The notes under the pieces were generated by a model. It did not search any database. It had not been told where the DNA came from and worked only from the letters and a program-made list of their open reading frames with translations. Below are positions 52,465-61,125 of a DNA stretch of 64,000 nucleotides, piece after piece (the first letter of the stretch is position 1; each line of letters opens with the position of its first letter). Source of the DNA: CAYMCQ01 sp964389025 (GTDB lineage Bacteria; Verrucomicrobiota; Verrucomicrobiia; Limisphaerales; CAYMCQ01); NCBI GenBank assembly GCA_964389025.1, contig CAYMCQ010000007.1, positions 1 through 64,000 on the forward strand, given 5' to 3'. The translations under genes were made by a program, and so were the position numbers.

Positions 52465-53304
52465 ATGTTGCACGCATTGCGCCGCAAAACCAATTCAGTG
52501 GGCTTGGTCGCCTTTACATTGATCGAATTGCTGGTTGTAATCGCAGTCATTGCAATTTTAGTGGCTTTGCTCCTCCCGGCGTTGTCCAGCGGCAAGAAGA
52601 CGGCATTACGTATGAATTGCCTATCCAACCTGCGTCAACTTTCGCTTGCTGCCAAGATGTACGCGGATGAGAGCAACGGAAGGTTGGTGTCTTGCTGGCC
52701 TCTGGGTTCTGGGACGAATACGCCGGTGAATCCGTATTCTTGGTGTCCGGGTTTTGCTTCCACCAAACCTCACGATCCCGTGTATGGTCCCGCTCCACAA
52801 TACAGTGCAACCAACGTGTATGCACTTCAGCAAGGAAAATTGTGGCAATACGTCAAATCGGCAGGCGTTTATCGGTGCCCCGCCGACAAACGGAGTGTTG
52901 GAGGACAGCCCGTGGTTCGAAGCTATTCAATGAATGCATGGATGAATGGCAGTAGTTATGGTGATCCGACCGGGAAATCAAATTTTACATCGCCTAGGAA
53001 AGACTCCACGCTGACGTATGTGTTGTTCCGGACCGAAAGTCAGATTTCCCAGCCGTCCAAGTTGTGGTATCTGATAGACGAGGACGAAAGCAGCATCAAC
53101 GACTCAATGTTCATGGTGGATATGTCCTCTCAGCAAAATTACATTTATGATCTTCCTTCCAATCGGCACGGAAGCAGATATGAGATCACGTTTGCCGACG
53201 GACACATTGAAGCTAACACAATGGTCGCTCCCAGGACGGACTGGCATAGCGGTGATGATCCCGATTGGAAACGACTAAAGGAAATGACTACGATTCCGCG
53301 ATGA
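52465..53304 (+). CDS. Type II/IV pseudopilin (prepilin-type cleavage/methylation domain)
   Basis: A 279-residue protein from ATG 52465. The prepilin signal is GLVAFTLIELLVVIAVIAIL followed by VALLLPALSSGKKTALRMNCLSNLRQLSLAAKMYADE, the pattern extremely common in Verrucomicrobia, Lentisphaerae and Planctomycetes. The C-terminal head has YRCPADKR, SYSMNAWMNG and RHGSRYEITFADGHIEAN, matching the H-X9-DG module. It is cleaved and assembled by a type II-like secretion system; no assembly genes are nearby. The next gene, 12 bases on, encodes a MauE-like protein, the usual partner. Confidence 0.88.
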   Translation: MLHALRRKTNSVGLVAFTLIELLVVIAVIAILVALLLPALSSGKKTALRMNCLSNLRQLSLAAKMYADESNGRLVSCWPLGSGTNTPVNPYSWCPGFASTKPHDPVYGPAPQYSATNVYALQQGKLWQYVKSAGVYRCPADKRSVGGQPVVRSYSMNAWMNGSSYGDPTGKSNFTSPRKDSTLTYVLFRTESQISQPSKLWYLIDEDESSINDSMFMVDMSSQQNYIYDLPSNRHGSRYEITFADGHIEANTMVAPRTDWHSGDDPDWKRLKEMTTIPR

Positions 53305-53316
53305 AGGATTGTTGAT

Positions 53317-53883
53317 GTGCAAACTCGAACGCAGAACACCGACTCTCTATCGAAGGGAAAAGCGGCTCGTTTTTCCAACTGGTACTTTTGCGCAACAGCC
53401 GTAATATTTAGCGTAATTGGCGTAGTGATGGTATTGGCTGCGTTCGATGACACACTGCTGGAAGATGAACGAATGTTGCGGCGACCGGATGCGTTGTTAG
53501 ACATCAGTACGCGGAATGTTCTGCTGCTTGCAGCGACGCTTCATTTTGGTTTAGCCGTGGTTCTTTGCAGAGTGCGAGATTTGTTGGCGAAAGTGTTACT
53601 TGTCTTGTGGGCGGTCTCGGTTTGCGCGATTTACAGTTTTGGCGTTGGTTGGTTGAGGGCGGGTGCTTCGTCTCCAGTCGTCATCCTGACGGCACACAAG
53701 CTCGGCATCAATGGGAAGGCAATGGGTATTGTGTGGGAACTGCTGCTCGCAGCGATGGCAGTGGTGGTGCTTTTACAACTGGAATTGGAGCGCCGAGGAC
53801 GCAAACGGGAGCAAGAGGCATTGACTCTGGAAAGGTGGCGTGAATTTCGCAAGCAGGGGGGCAAGTTTCCGTGGGCTGGGTAG
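53317..53883 (+). CDS. MauE-like four-helix membrane protein
   Basis: A 188-residue protein from GTG 53317. Membrane segments: FCATAVIFSVIGVVMVLAAF, NVLLLAATLHFGLAVVLC, LLAKVLLVLWAVSVCAIYSFGVGW and GIVWELLLAAMAVVVLLQL. The internal layout, with a long outer loop and HKLGINGKAM, parallels the 44306-44797 protein, so the two are paralogues. This copy lacks the CNC pair of the other. It follows a pseudopilin at 12 bases. The basic tail (RRGRKREQEALTLERW) is cytoplasmic. Confidence 0.65.
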   Translation: MQTRTQNTDSLSKGKAARFSNWYFCATAVIFSVIGVVMVLAAFDDTLLEDERMLRRPDALLDISTRNVLLLAATLHFGLAVVLCRVRDLLAKVLLVLWAVSVCAIYSFGVGWLRAGASSPVVILTAHKLGINGKAMGIVWELLLAAMAVVVLLQLELERRGRKREQEALTLERWREFRKQGGKFPWAG

Positions 53884-53889
53884 GCCTGC

Positions 53890-54290
53890 CACTTGCCGTT
53901 TCACACTAGAGCAGATCATCCCCGCCGAGCGCCAAAATATTTTGGATGAATTGTCAGCCGTGGATGTTTGGATTGGTTCACTCACGCCGGACTCGTCCAA
54001 CTCAACCCTGGCTACATCGCCGGCACGGTAAAAGGACAAAAGATCGAACTGCTGGACTTGCAGACGCTGAAGCAACGGGAATCCCCACCGCGAATGAGGT
54101 GACTTACCTCTTCGGTTGGTCGCCGGATGATCGCCACATTGCCTTCGTCCAGACCCCGTCGCGTATAAACTGGCAACCAGCGCCACGCCCAATTATCGAA
54201 CGACTCGGATTTGAAGACAGTAACAAAAGGCCTAACGAAGTTTGGTCACAGGCCCGAAACTTTGAACTCGCAAAACTGTTAAATCAATGA
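53890..54290 (+). pseudogene. Beta-propeller (S9 peptidase N-terminal) fragment, frameshifted
   Basis: In one frame 53977-54100 reads FTHAGLVQLNPGYIAGTVKG then QKIELLDLQTLKQRESPPRM, and the adjacent frame continues VTYLFGWSPDDRHIAFVQTP. The latter is a TolB/WD40-like blade of the kind found in S9 peptidases. No start codon or full domain is present. It sits directly before the intact S9 peptidase at 54374 and may be the relic of an earlier copy. Confidence 0.55.
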
Positions 54291-54373
54291 AAAGTGTCCA
54301 TTAGCTATGACCTTTCGATCGCGAAGCGGCTAATCAGATTGGAAACAGCAATGGCAATAGGCTTGAACTTTAA

Positions 54374-56185
54374 TTGATAAAAATCGCTATGCCTAAATTC
54401 CAGAAACATTCAAATCCGTATACTCATACTCAGCGTTTTTATGCAGTAATCCTTGGTATTGCGGCGGTGATAACAATTTGTGTGTTTTTGCTTAGCATCA
54501 GTCACAATACAGACTTGGCGCTTACCGACCCGCTATATCAGCGAATACTGACCAATTTCATGGCTACCCAACCGATTGGCGTGAGCGTGTCTCCTAATGG
54601 GCAATTCATCCTGACCAAAATTGAGCAGAGTGACGCGTACAAGTTAAGCATTTTTGACCGCATTTCCAAGCGTGAAATTGCATCCAATGTTTCCAAGAAT
54701 ACACAACGCTCGTTGACTTGGAGCCCTAACAGCCAAGCTATTGCCTATCAGGAAGCTGCTGGAATTGAGCGGCCGATTTATGTGCTTGATATTAGATCTG
54801 GTAAAACAAAACGGCTTAATGCGCCGATTAGTCAGTCAGGCTTGCCCCCTATTCGATGGCTGCCGGACGGAAAACATCTGATTTACTTTCAGAACGGACG
54901 CCTGCTGGAGATCGATCTTGAAGAGCGCACTCCACCAGTGGTTCTTGATAACGATTTGCCTGCTATATCATGTGATTTTGCGTTGTCACCAAACGGAACT
55001 GAAGTCGCAACCGTGGCTGATACGAGACGTGGCGTCATTTCTATTACAGAAATCGCAAACCTTGAACGCTTCTCAGTTCCGGTCAGCACAAACGGAACAA
55101 TTGGCGAGATTGCCTGGTCGCCAGATGGGCGCTCTATTCTTGTCACGCTTCGTAGTGAATCTGATGAGTTCTTCAAATTATTTGAACTCGAGACTAAAAC
55201 CAGCCGACTAACGCCAAGAGTCGAGGACATTGGCGACATTCGAAATCCCGTCTGGTTGCCGGATGGAAATTCATTTGTTTACCATGTCTTCTTTAAGGGT
55301 ATCAAATCTGCCGCCATCGGTAACCGGGCTAATCAAAACGTCCGCATGATCGGCCCTAGCAACGGGGTGGTTCGGATCACACATGTGAGCAGCGATGGGC
55401 AATATGCCTATGCCCGTTATGCAGGACCTTCCGCCCCAACCTCGCTACTTGAAATTCCGTTATCAGGTAGAGATACTCGCGTTATCTTTGCTCCCCCCCA
55501 CTCTTCAAAAGTTGCATGTCCGGAACCGGAATTCATCAATCTGAAATCTAAGGATGGCATCATGATACCTGCCTTCCATTGGCGATCCAACAAGACAGTA
55601 CCCCCCAAATCGGTTTTGATTGTGGTGCATGGTGGTCCCCATACTCAAGTATTGCCGACGTGTGAACCTTATTTGAGTGTGATGCTTGAGCACAATTGCG
55701 ATGTTATCGCAGTGAATTATCGTGGCTCTACAGGATACGGGCAACGTTTTGAACTCATGCAAGGAGATCTCCAGCGTGTTTGGGATGTGCTGGCCGCAAA
55801 GGATTATGCGGTGAATGCTCTCATGGTTCCTCCCAGCAAGGTGTTTTTGTTGGGAAGCAGTTACGGGGCCGCCCTTGCTGCTGGTGCCGCTGCTCAAGAC
55901 CAGGAAATCGGGGGGTTGATTTTGGTTTCATGGGTCGGGTCAAGTGGTCAAATAGGTTTGCAATTCACCAAGCCAATTCCTATTATAGAATTACATGGAG
56001 AACTGGATACTCAGTTATCTCCCGCTGATGTTCAGACTTCCATTAATCAATTTTTTGATCCAGCGAAAGTTTTGTCATTACATCCAAAATTAATTGTTTT
56101 TAGAGGTGAGGGGCATATATTTCACAATGCTGGATCCTTAGCTAGGGTTTATTGGGAAGCCGCAAAGCTTGTGGGCAGGAATTAA
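54374..56185 (+). CDS. S9-family (prolyl oligopeptidase-like) peptidase
   Basis: A 603-residue protein; TTG 54374 or ATG 54389. A single N-terminal membrane helix (FYAVILGIAAVITICVFLL) puts the enzyme outside the inner membrane. A beta-propeller with several SPNGQ/SPDGR blades spans ~60-370. The catalytic domain has VVHGGPHTQV, VNYRGSTGYGQRF, the nucleophile LLGSSYGAALA, LHGELDTQLSP and GEGHIFHN, the Ser/Asp/His set. Predicted dipeptidyl- or oligopeptidase activity in the periplasm. It is less GC-rich than the flanking chromosome. Confidence 0.85.
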   Translation: MIKIAMPKFQKHSNPYTHTQRFYAVILGIAAVITICVFLLSISHNTDLALTDPLYQRILTNFMATQPIGVSVSPNGQFILTKIEQSDAYKLSIFDRISKREIASNVSKNTQRSLTWSPNSQAIAYQEAAGIERPIYVLDIRSGKTKRLNAPISQSGLPPIRWLPDGKHLIYFQNGRLLEIDLEERTPPVVLDNDLPAISCDFALSPNGTEVATVADTRRGVISITEIANLERFSVPVSTNGTIGEIAWSPDGRSILVTLRSESDEFFKLFELETKTSRLTPRVEDIGDIRNPVWLPDGNSFVYHVFFKGIKSAAIGNRANQNVRMIGPSNGVVRITHVSSDGQYAYARYAGPSAPTSLLEIPLSGRDTRVIFAPPHSSKVACPEPEFINLKSKDGIMIPAFHWRSNKTVPPKSVLIVVHGGPHTQVLPTCEPYLSVMLEHNCDVIAVNYRGSTGYGQRFELMQGDLQRVWDVLAAKDYAVNALMVPPSKVFLLGSSYGAALAAGAAAQDQEIGGLILVSWVGSSGQIGLQFTKPIPIIELHGELDTQLSPADVQTSINQFFDPAKVLSLHPKLIVFRGEGHIFHNAGSLARVYWEAAKLVGRN

Positions 56186-56207
56186 AATCGAAAAACGACG
56201 AAATGAA

Positions 56208-56567
56208 TTAACCGGCCTTGCTCTGATTTGGTAGAATAGAATCATCCGTTCTACGAGCATATGCAAATCCAGCGTCGCGTCCCAAAAGAGTTATCAACGT
56301 TTCGATCTGCTGGCTGTCGGGCTGCTCTGTGCCGCTTTCCCATGATTGAACCAGGCCGGTTGCAATGGCCATTTTGGCTGCCAAGTAGTAGATGGCTAGA
56401 TTCTTCTCTTGTCGTTTGACTTGAATCCAGTCACCAAGCGGTTGTATGCTCGTCGGTAATCGGTTAGCTTGTCTTCGTTTCCGCAATTTATGCGTGTATT
56501 TTCTTGAAATATGGCGGTGTGCAATACCCAACAGTGCTACTAACCTCTGTGGAGGCGAACCGTTCAA
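56208..56567 (-). CDS. HTH protein related to integrase C-terminal extension
   Basis: A 119-residue frame; the true start is unclear. The middle (TSIQPLGDWIQVKRQEKNLAIYYLAAKMAIATGLVQSWESGTEQPDSQQIETLITLLG) is a helix-turn-helix with the PxxIxxLGDxIxxxRxEK signature also seen twice in the 56640-57163 fragment. Such modules occur alone or at the C-terminus of serine recombinases in these bacteria. It is next to the right island end. A CCCCTCAC...GTGAGGGG palindrome at 56573-56603 separates it from the fragment. Confidence 0.55.
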   Translation of the reverse strand: MNGSPPQRLVALLGIAHRHISRKYTHKLRKRRQANRLPTSIQPLGDWIQVKRQEKNLAIYYLAAKMAIATGLVQSWESGTEQPDSQQIETLITLLGRDAGFAYARRTDDSILPNQSKAG

Positions 56568-56639
56568 TACCCCTCACGCTGGCTAGGACTGAGGTGAGGG
56601 GACGTCCGGGTTAACGATGCAAAAAGGATCGGTAGTCCT

Positions 56640-57163
56640 TCAAGATTCGGTGATGCGCTCCTTTTGAAACAAGTTATAACCGAGATAATCGGTGATCTTG
56701 GAATGATAGGGAGCGGTCGGAAATATTTTGTCTCGTTCCCAAAGGTATAATGTGAACGTGCTAATACCGAGCCGCCGCGCGGACTCCGGTTGGCGGATTT
56801 TCAATTGTGATCGTCGGTTTCTTAAATGTCCGCCTAAAGTGTTTGCGCCTTTCGGAAAAACCTGAATGGGTTGTGTAATTATCGAATTGGGAACTGGTGG
56901 GAGATTCAAAACTTTCCCTAGCTTGCTCCATTCAGTCTGCGGGGGAAGGCAGCGGTCCAGTTCCCAACGGCCAAGGCAGTAGATGGGGATGTCAGTTAGT
57001 TTGGAAAGCTTTTGACGTGTAAAGCCGGCCTTTTTTCGGCTCACCATGAGCAAATCGCCAATGGTCTTGATAACTGTCGGGAACGGCTTGACGTAACTGG
57101 AATCCCTTGATTTGCTGACCAAAACCGCACGAATCTTGCGTTGTGTAAATGTCAAATGAGCCA
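56640..57163 (-). pseudogene. C-terminal extension of the split serine integrase
   Basis: About 174 codons beginning at the right island edge (AHLTFTQRKIRAVLV). Two HTH-like modules follow: FPTVIKTIGDLLMVSRKKAGFTRQKLSKLTDIPIYCLGRWE, and ANTLGGHLRNRRSQLKIRQPESARRLGISTFTLYLWERD, ending ITDYLGYNLF. When island ends are joined, this frame is continuous with the integrase body at 6741-7456 through attP (codons ...SLLAHL...). So this is the detached 3' end of that gene, now 50 kb away. A TTG at 57164 could give weak independent translation. Confidence 0.8.
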
Positions 57164-57187
57164 ATGCGGGCGTTGCAGGTGATCTTC
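57142..57187. other. attR: right junction of the island in comM
   Basis: The island arm 57142-57163 ends ...CAAATGAGCCA, the shared core AT is at 57164-57165, and comM resumes GCGGGCGTTGCAGG. Joined to attL across the core it makes a near-palindromic attP centred on AT. Removing the island restores the codons for CNARMGSREL. Confidence 0.88.
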
Positions 57188-58473
57188 GGCTTGGATTTGA
57201 AACGCTCGTGCTGTCGGCGGCGCGCGGCGATGACGCGGTCGCGGATTTGAGTCGAGGTTTCGCCGGTTTGTCCGCCGCCGGAAATTTCCCGGAACTTCAC
57301 CTGTGGAACTTCGATGTGCAGATCAATGCGGTCGAGCAACGGGCCGGAAATCCGTCCGAGATAACTTTGGATTTCGCGCGGCGAGGATTTCGATTCGCCG
57401 GGCATTTTGCCGTCGGGCGTCGGGTTCATCGCGGCGACAAGCATGAATTGCGACGGGAAAGTCATCGTGCCGGCGGCTCGCGAGATCGTGACGCGGCCTT
57501 CTTCGAGCGGCTGGCGCATGGTTTCGAGGACGCTGCGCTTGAACTCCGGCAACTCGTCGAGAAACAAAACGCCGTGATGCGCGAGGGAAATTTCTCCGGG
57601 CGTGGGATTGATGTTGCCGCCTAGCAAGCCCGCATCGCTCGCGGTGTGATGCGGTGCGCGGAATGGCCGCTGCGTCACAAGCGCCTGCCCCGCAGCAAGC
57701 AAACCGACGATGCTGTGGATTTTCGTCGTCTCCAGCGCTTCGTCGAGCGTTAGCGGCGGCAAAATCGTCGGCAGCCGTTTGGCGAGCATGGATTTGCCAG
57801 TGCCCGGCGGGCCGATGAGCAGCACGTTGTGGCCGCCGGCGGCCGCGATTTCCAACGCGCGCTTCACAGACTCCTGTCCCTTCACGTCCACGAAATCCAG
57901 TTCGTCGTCGTGCTTGTGCTCGAAAATTGTTGCGATGTCCACTTTGGTCGGCGCGATCTTGATTTCGCCCTCGAGAAACTGCGCGGCCTCACGCAAGTTT
58001 TGGACGGGGATGACCTGTAAGCCCGCAACGACCGCCGCTTCTGCGGCGTTCTCCGCCGGAACGAGCACGCCGATTTTTTTGTCCGCCTTCGCGCGCAATG
58101 CGACGGGCAAAACCCCTTTGCACGGACGAACGCCGCCGGTCAGCGCCAATTCGCCGACCATCACGAAATTTTCCATCTGGTCGGTCTCGATCTGCTCGCT
58201 CGCCGCCAACATTCCGAGCGCGATGGGCAGATCGAAGCTCGGCCCCTCTTTTTTCACATCGGCGGGCGCGAGGTTGATGGTCGTCTTGCCCATCGGAAAT
58301 TTGTAGCCGGAGTTTGAGAGCGCGGTGGAGACGCGGTCTTTGGACTCCTTGACAGCGGTATCAGGCAGCCCAACGAGCGCGATGAACGTGTCGCCGTAGC
58401 CGCAATTGACCTCGACTTCGACGGCGAAGGCGTCAATGCCATTGAGCGCAGCCGAACAGACTTTGGCTAACAT
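57164..58473 (-). pseudogene. comM: comM (yifB) 5' part, interrupted by the island
   Basis: About 436 codons of the ComM branch-migration helicase. The N-terminal Lon-like domain (GDTFIALVGLPDTAVKESKDRV), the AAA+ Mg-chelatase-like core (Walker A LIGPPGTGKSMLAKRL, Walker B HHGVLFLDELPEFKRS) and the start of the lid are complete. The reading frame crosses attR after ITCNARI and adds ~57 island-encoded residues before a stop at 56992. The missing C-terminal Mg_chelatase_C domain is at 6519-6740. The loss should reduce recombination of taken-up DNA if this host is transformable. Confidence 0.95.
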
Positions 58474-58550
58474 GACTTTCCCATTTCTGATTGTTGATTA
58501 CCGCTCAGCCAGAGTTTGCGTGTAAATCTGAAATCGTAAATCGCAAATTT

Positions 58551-59915
58551 CTACATCTCCTCCAACCCGTAAACATGCAGCTTGCGGTGCAGCGTCCGCC
58601 GGCTCATGCCGATTTTTTTTGCGGCTTTGGTGCGGTTGCCGTTGGCTTCCTTCAATGCGCGGATGATCAATTGTTTCTCGGCTTCCTTCACGGTCAGGTC
58701 GCCTTTGCTCAACGCGCGACTCGGGTCGGGTTCGCCGGTCGTCGCGGCGCGGACGGACGCGGGCAAGTCGCGCACGCTGATTTTTTCGCCGCGCGACAGC
58801 ACGACGGCGTGCTCGATGGCGGTGCGAAGTTCGCGCACGTTGCCGGGCCAGTTGTATTTCATCAGCAACTCGATGGCGTCGGGCGTGAATTCTTTGACGG
58901 GCTTGTTGTTCTCGGCTGCGAACTCGCGCAGAAAATTTTGCGCGAGAAGAACGATGTCGCTGCCACGCTGGCGCAATGGCGGCAAGGTGATTTCCACGAC
59001 GCGCAACCGGAAAAACAGATCTTCGCGGAACTTGCCGGCCTTGACGAGGTCTTCGAGATTTTTGTTCGTCGCAAAGATCAGGCGCAGGTCGGCGGTCAAA
59101 GTTTTGTTCGAGCCGACGCGCTCGAAAGTCCGTTCGCCGAGAAAGCGGAGCAGTTTGATCTGGATGCTCGCGTCAATCTCACCGATCTCGTCGAGGAACA
59201 GCGTGCCGCCCTGCGCCTGCTCGAAGCGTCCGATGTGCCGCGTGTGCGCGCCGGTGAACGCGCCCTTCTCGTGGCCAAAAAGTTCGCTCTCGAGAAGCGT
59301 CGGCGCGAGCGCGGCGCAATGGACGGTGACCATCGGCGCGCGTGCGCGCGGGCTGAGTTGATGAATGGCCTTGGCGATGAGTTCCTTGCCGGTGCCGCTT
59401 TCGCCGAGGAGCAAAACTGTGGCGCGGCTCGGCGCGACTTGCTGGACGATCTCCAGAACTTCCCTCATCGCCGCCGATTCGCCGATGATGTTTTCGACGC
59501 CGAACTTGGTTTCGAGTTGCTGGCGCAACGAAATATTTTCAGTCTCAAGATTCAGGCGGCGCAACGCGCGGGCGATGCGCATCTCCAACTCGTCAATCTG
59601 CATCCGGCCTTTGGCGATGTAATCGTCCGCGCCCTTTTTCATCGCTTCGACGGCAAGTTCTTCTGAGCCGTAAGCGGTCATCAGAATGCAGATGGGCGGT
59701 TTGGAAAGCGCCTTCGCTCGCGCGATGAGTTTCATGCCGTCCTCGTTCGGCAATTTGAAATCGGTGAGCAACACGTCGAACGGCTCGCGCTCAAGCAGAT
59801 CAATCGCCGCGCCCGCGTCTTCGGCGATGTAAACGTCGTATTTGTCTTCGAGCGCGGTGCGCAGGCCTTCGCGCGTGGGCTTTTCGTCGTCAACGATGAG
59901 GAGTGTAGGCTTCAT
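58551..59915 (-). CDS. NtrC-family sigma-54-dependent response regulator
   Basis: A 454-residue protein from ATG 59915. The receiver domain has the phospho-acceptor in DVLLTDFKLPNEDG (Asp ~52) and Lys in DDYIAKGRM. The AAA+ domain has LLGESGTGKELIAKAIH, the sigma-54-contacting loop ELFGHEKGAFTGAHTRHIGRFEQA, and GGTLFLDEIGEID. The Fis-type HTH at the end is GNRTKAAKKIGMSRRTLHRKL. It activates sigma-54 promoters upon phosphorylation. The kinase gene immediately upstream ends 1 base before its start, so they form one operon. Targets unknown. Confidence 0.94.
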   Translation of the reverse strand: MKPTLLIVDDEKPTREGLRTALEDKYDVYIAEDAGAAIDLLEREPFDVLLTDFKLPNEDGMKLIARAKALSKPPICILMTAYGSEELAVEAMKKGADDYIAKGRMQIDELEMRIARALRRLNLETENISLRQQLETKFGVENIIGESAAMREVLEIVQQVAPSRATVLLLGESGTGKELIAKAIHQLSPRARAPMVTVHCAALAPTLLESELFGHEKGAFTGAHTRHIGRFEQAQGGTLFLDEIGEIDASIQIKLLRFLGERTFERVGSNKTLTADLRLIFATNKNLEDLVKAGKFREDLFFRLRVVEITLPPLRQRGSDIVLLAQNFLREFAAENNKPVKEFTPDAIELLMKYNWPGNVRELRTAIEHAVVLSRGEKISVRDLPASVRAATTGEPDPSRALSKGDLTVKEAEKQLIIRALKEANGNRTKAAKKIGMSRRTLHRKLHVYGLEEM

Positions 59916-59916
59916 T

Positions 59917-61122
59917 TCAATCGTGTCTCGGCGCTTCCAGCAAACGGCGCGGACGTTCGCGCAATGGCAGCAAGATGCGAAACGTCGTTCCCCGTCCGAC
60001 GTGGCTTTCGATCTCAATCCGCCCGCTGTGCGCGCGGATGATCCGTTGGACGATCATGAGGCCGAGACCGGTGCCTGTTTTCTTCGTCGTGAAAAAGGGC
60101 TCGAAGATGCGGTTGATCTCGTCCTTCGGAATTCCACGGCCTGTGTCGGCGATGCTGACCCAGACGCCGTCGCCGGTCTCGCCGGTCTGGAGCGTGAGCG
60201 TGCCGCCGGTGGTCATGGCCTGCATCGCGTTTTTGATGAGGTTCACGAGGACTTGCTGGATCTGCGCGGCGTCAATGGGCGTGACGGGCAGCGCCCGCGC
60301 GAGCTTCGTCTTCACGGTCAACTGGCGGTTGTCCAGTTCCGGTTTGAGCAGCTCCAAAGTTTTTTTAACGACGTCGTTCACGCCGGCCATTTTGATCTGC
60401 GGCGGCGACGGGCGGATGGCCTGAAGAAATTGAGTGATGATGTAGTCGAGCCGGTTGATCTCGCCTTTTGCGACGCCGAGAAAATTATCCAGCTTCGCGG
60501 CGCTGTCGGCGGTTTCGCCATTGGCGCTGTGGGTGGCGCGCCTCAGTTTTTTCAACTCGCGCTCCATGAGTTGAAGATGGATATGAAGCGCGTTGAGCGG
60601 GTTGCCGATTTCGTGCGCGACACTGGCGGCGAGCAGCGTGAGCGCCTGCACGCGCTCGCTTTCGATCGCCTCGTAAGCCTGCTGGCGGGCCTCGGTGGCG
60701 TCGTGCAAAATCAAAGCGACGCCGGCGCTGCCAGTCTCCTCGCCGTCCAGCGGCGCTGCATAAACGCGGAGAAAGCGAGGACGCGGGTAGTTGATTTCAA
60801 ACTCGTGGCGCAGAACGGTCGGTCCGCCGTTGAGATCTTGCGCGCGGACTTTTTTCCAGTCGAGTTCGGGCAAAACCTCGCCGATGATTTTTCCCTCAAG
60901 CGTGCCGGAAACGAATCCGAGCATGCGCGACGCGGCGCTGTTGACGTAGAGAACGCGGCCCTTTTCATCGAGCACGAGCACGCCGTCCTCGATGGCGTTG
61001 AAAAGCGTTTCGAGGAAAGTGCGCTCGCGCGCGAGCCGCTGGACGACGGTCTGCAAACCTTCGGCGTCAAGTCGGCTGATGCGGTCAAGGACTTTTTCCA
61101 GAAAACTCGATTTTGCAGCCAT
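59917..61122 (-). CDS. PAS-domain sensor histidine kinase, NtrB-like
   Basis: A 401-residue cytoplasmic kinase without membrane segments. A short helical start precedes a PAS domain (LFNAIEDGVLVLDEKGRVLYVNSAASRMLG, ~40-150). The HisKA motif is ASVAHEIGNPLNALHIHLQLM (phospho-His ~170). The HATPase domain has LVNLIKNAMQAM, VWVSIADTGRGIPKDEINRIFEPFFTTKKTGTGLGL and GTTFRILLP. It phosphorylates the sigma-54 regulator encoded directly downstream. The lack of a transmembrane sensor points to an intracellular signal. 3 bases separate its start from the corA stop. Confidence 0.94.
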   Translation of the reverse strand: MAAKSSFLEKVLDRISRLDAEGLQTVVQRLARERTFLETLFNAIEDGVLVLDEKGRVLYVNSAASRMLGFVSGTLEGKIIGEVLPELDWKKVRAQDLNGGPTVLRHEFEINYPRPRFLRVYAAPLDGEETGSAGVALILHDATEARQQAYEAIESERVQALTLLAASVAHEIGNPLNALHIHLQLMERELKKLRRATHSANGETADSAAKLDNFLGVAKGEINRLDYIITQFLQAIRPSPPQIKMAGVNDVVKKTLELLKPELDNRQLTVKTKLARALPVTPIDAAQIQQVLVNLIKNAMQAMTTGGTLTLQTGETGDGVWVSIADTGRGIPKDEINRIFEPFFTTKKTGTGLGLMIVQRIIRAHSGRIEIESHVGRGTTFRILLPLRERPRRLLEAPRHD

Positions 61123-61125
61123 GGA

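Larger units (their letters stand above)
6741..57165. mobile_element. 50.4 kb integrative genomic island inserted in comM
   Basis: The boundaries are fixed by the two halves of comM, which rejoin in frame as CNAR-MGSREL when the island is removed with one AT core kept. The island is visibly less GC-rich than its flanks. It carries remnants of an integrase at both ends, a replication-relaxation protein, a TraG-like ATPase, an internal intact serine recombinase and many cargo genes. comM is a known insertion hotspot in other bacteria, for example AbaR-type islands in Acinetobacter, which use a different (Tn7-like) mechanism. No type IV secretion channel genes are seen, so it is not a self-sufficient conjugative element. 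Confidence 0.9.

Noticed and set aside
56992..57163. Native C-terminus of ComM as read through into the island
   Set aside because: The 57 residues after the junction have no ComM similarity and are in a different frame from the integrase extension; the true C-terminus is at 6519-6740.
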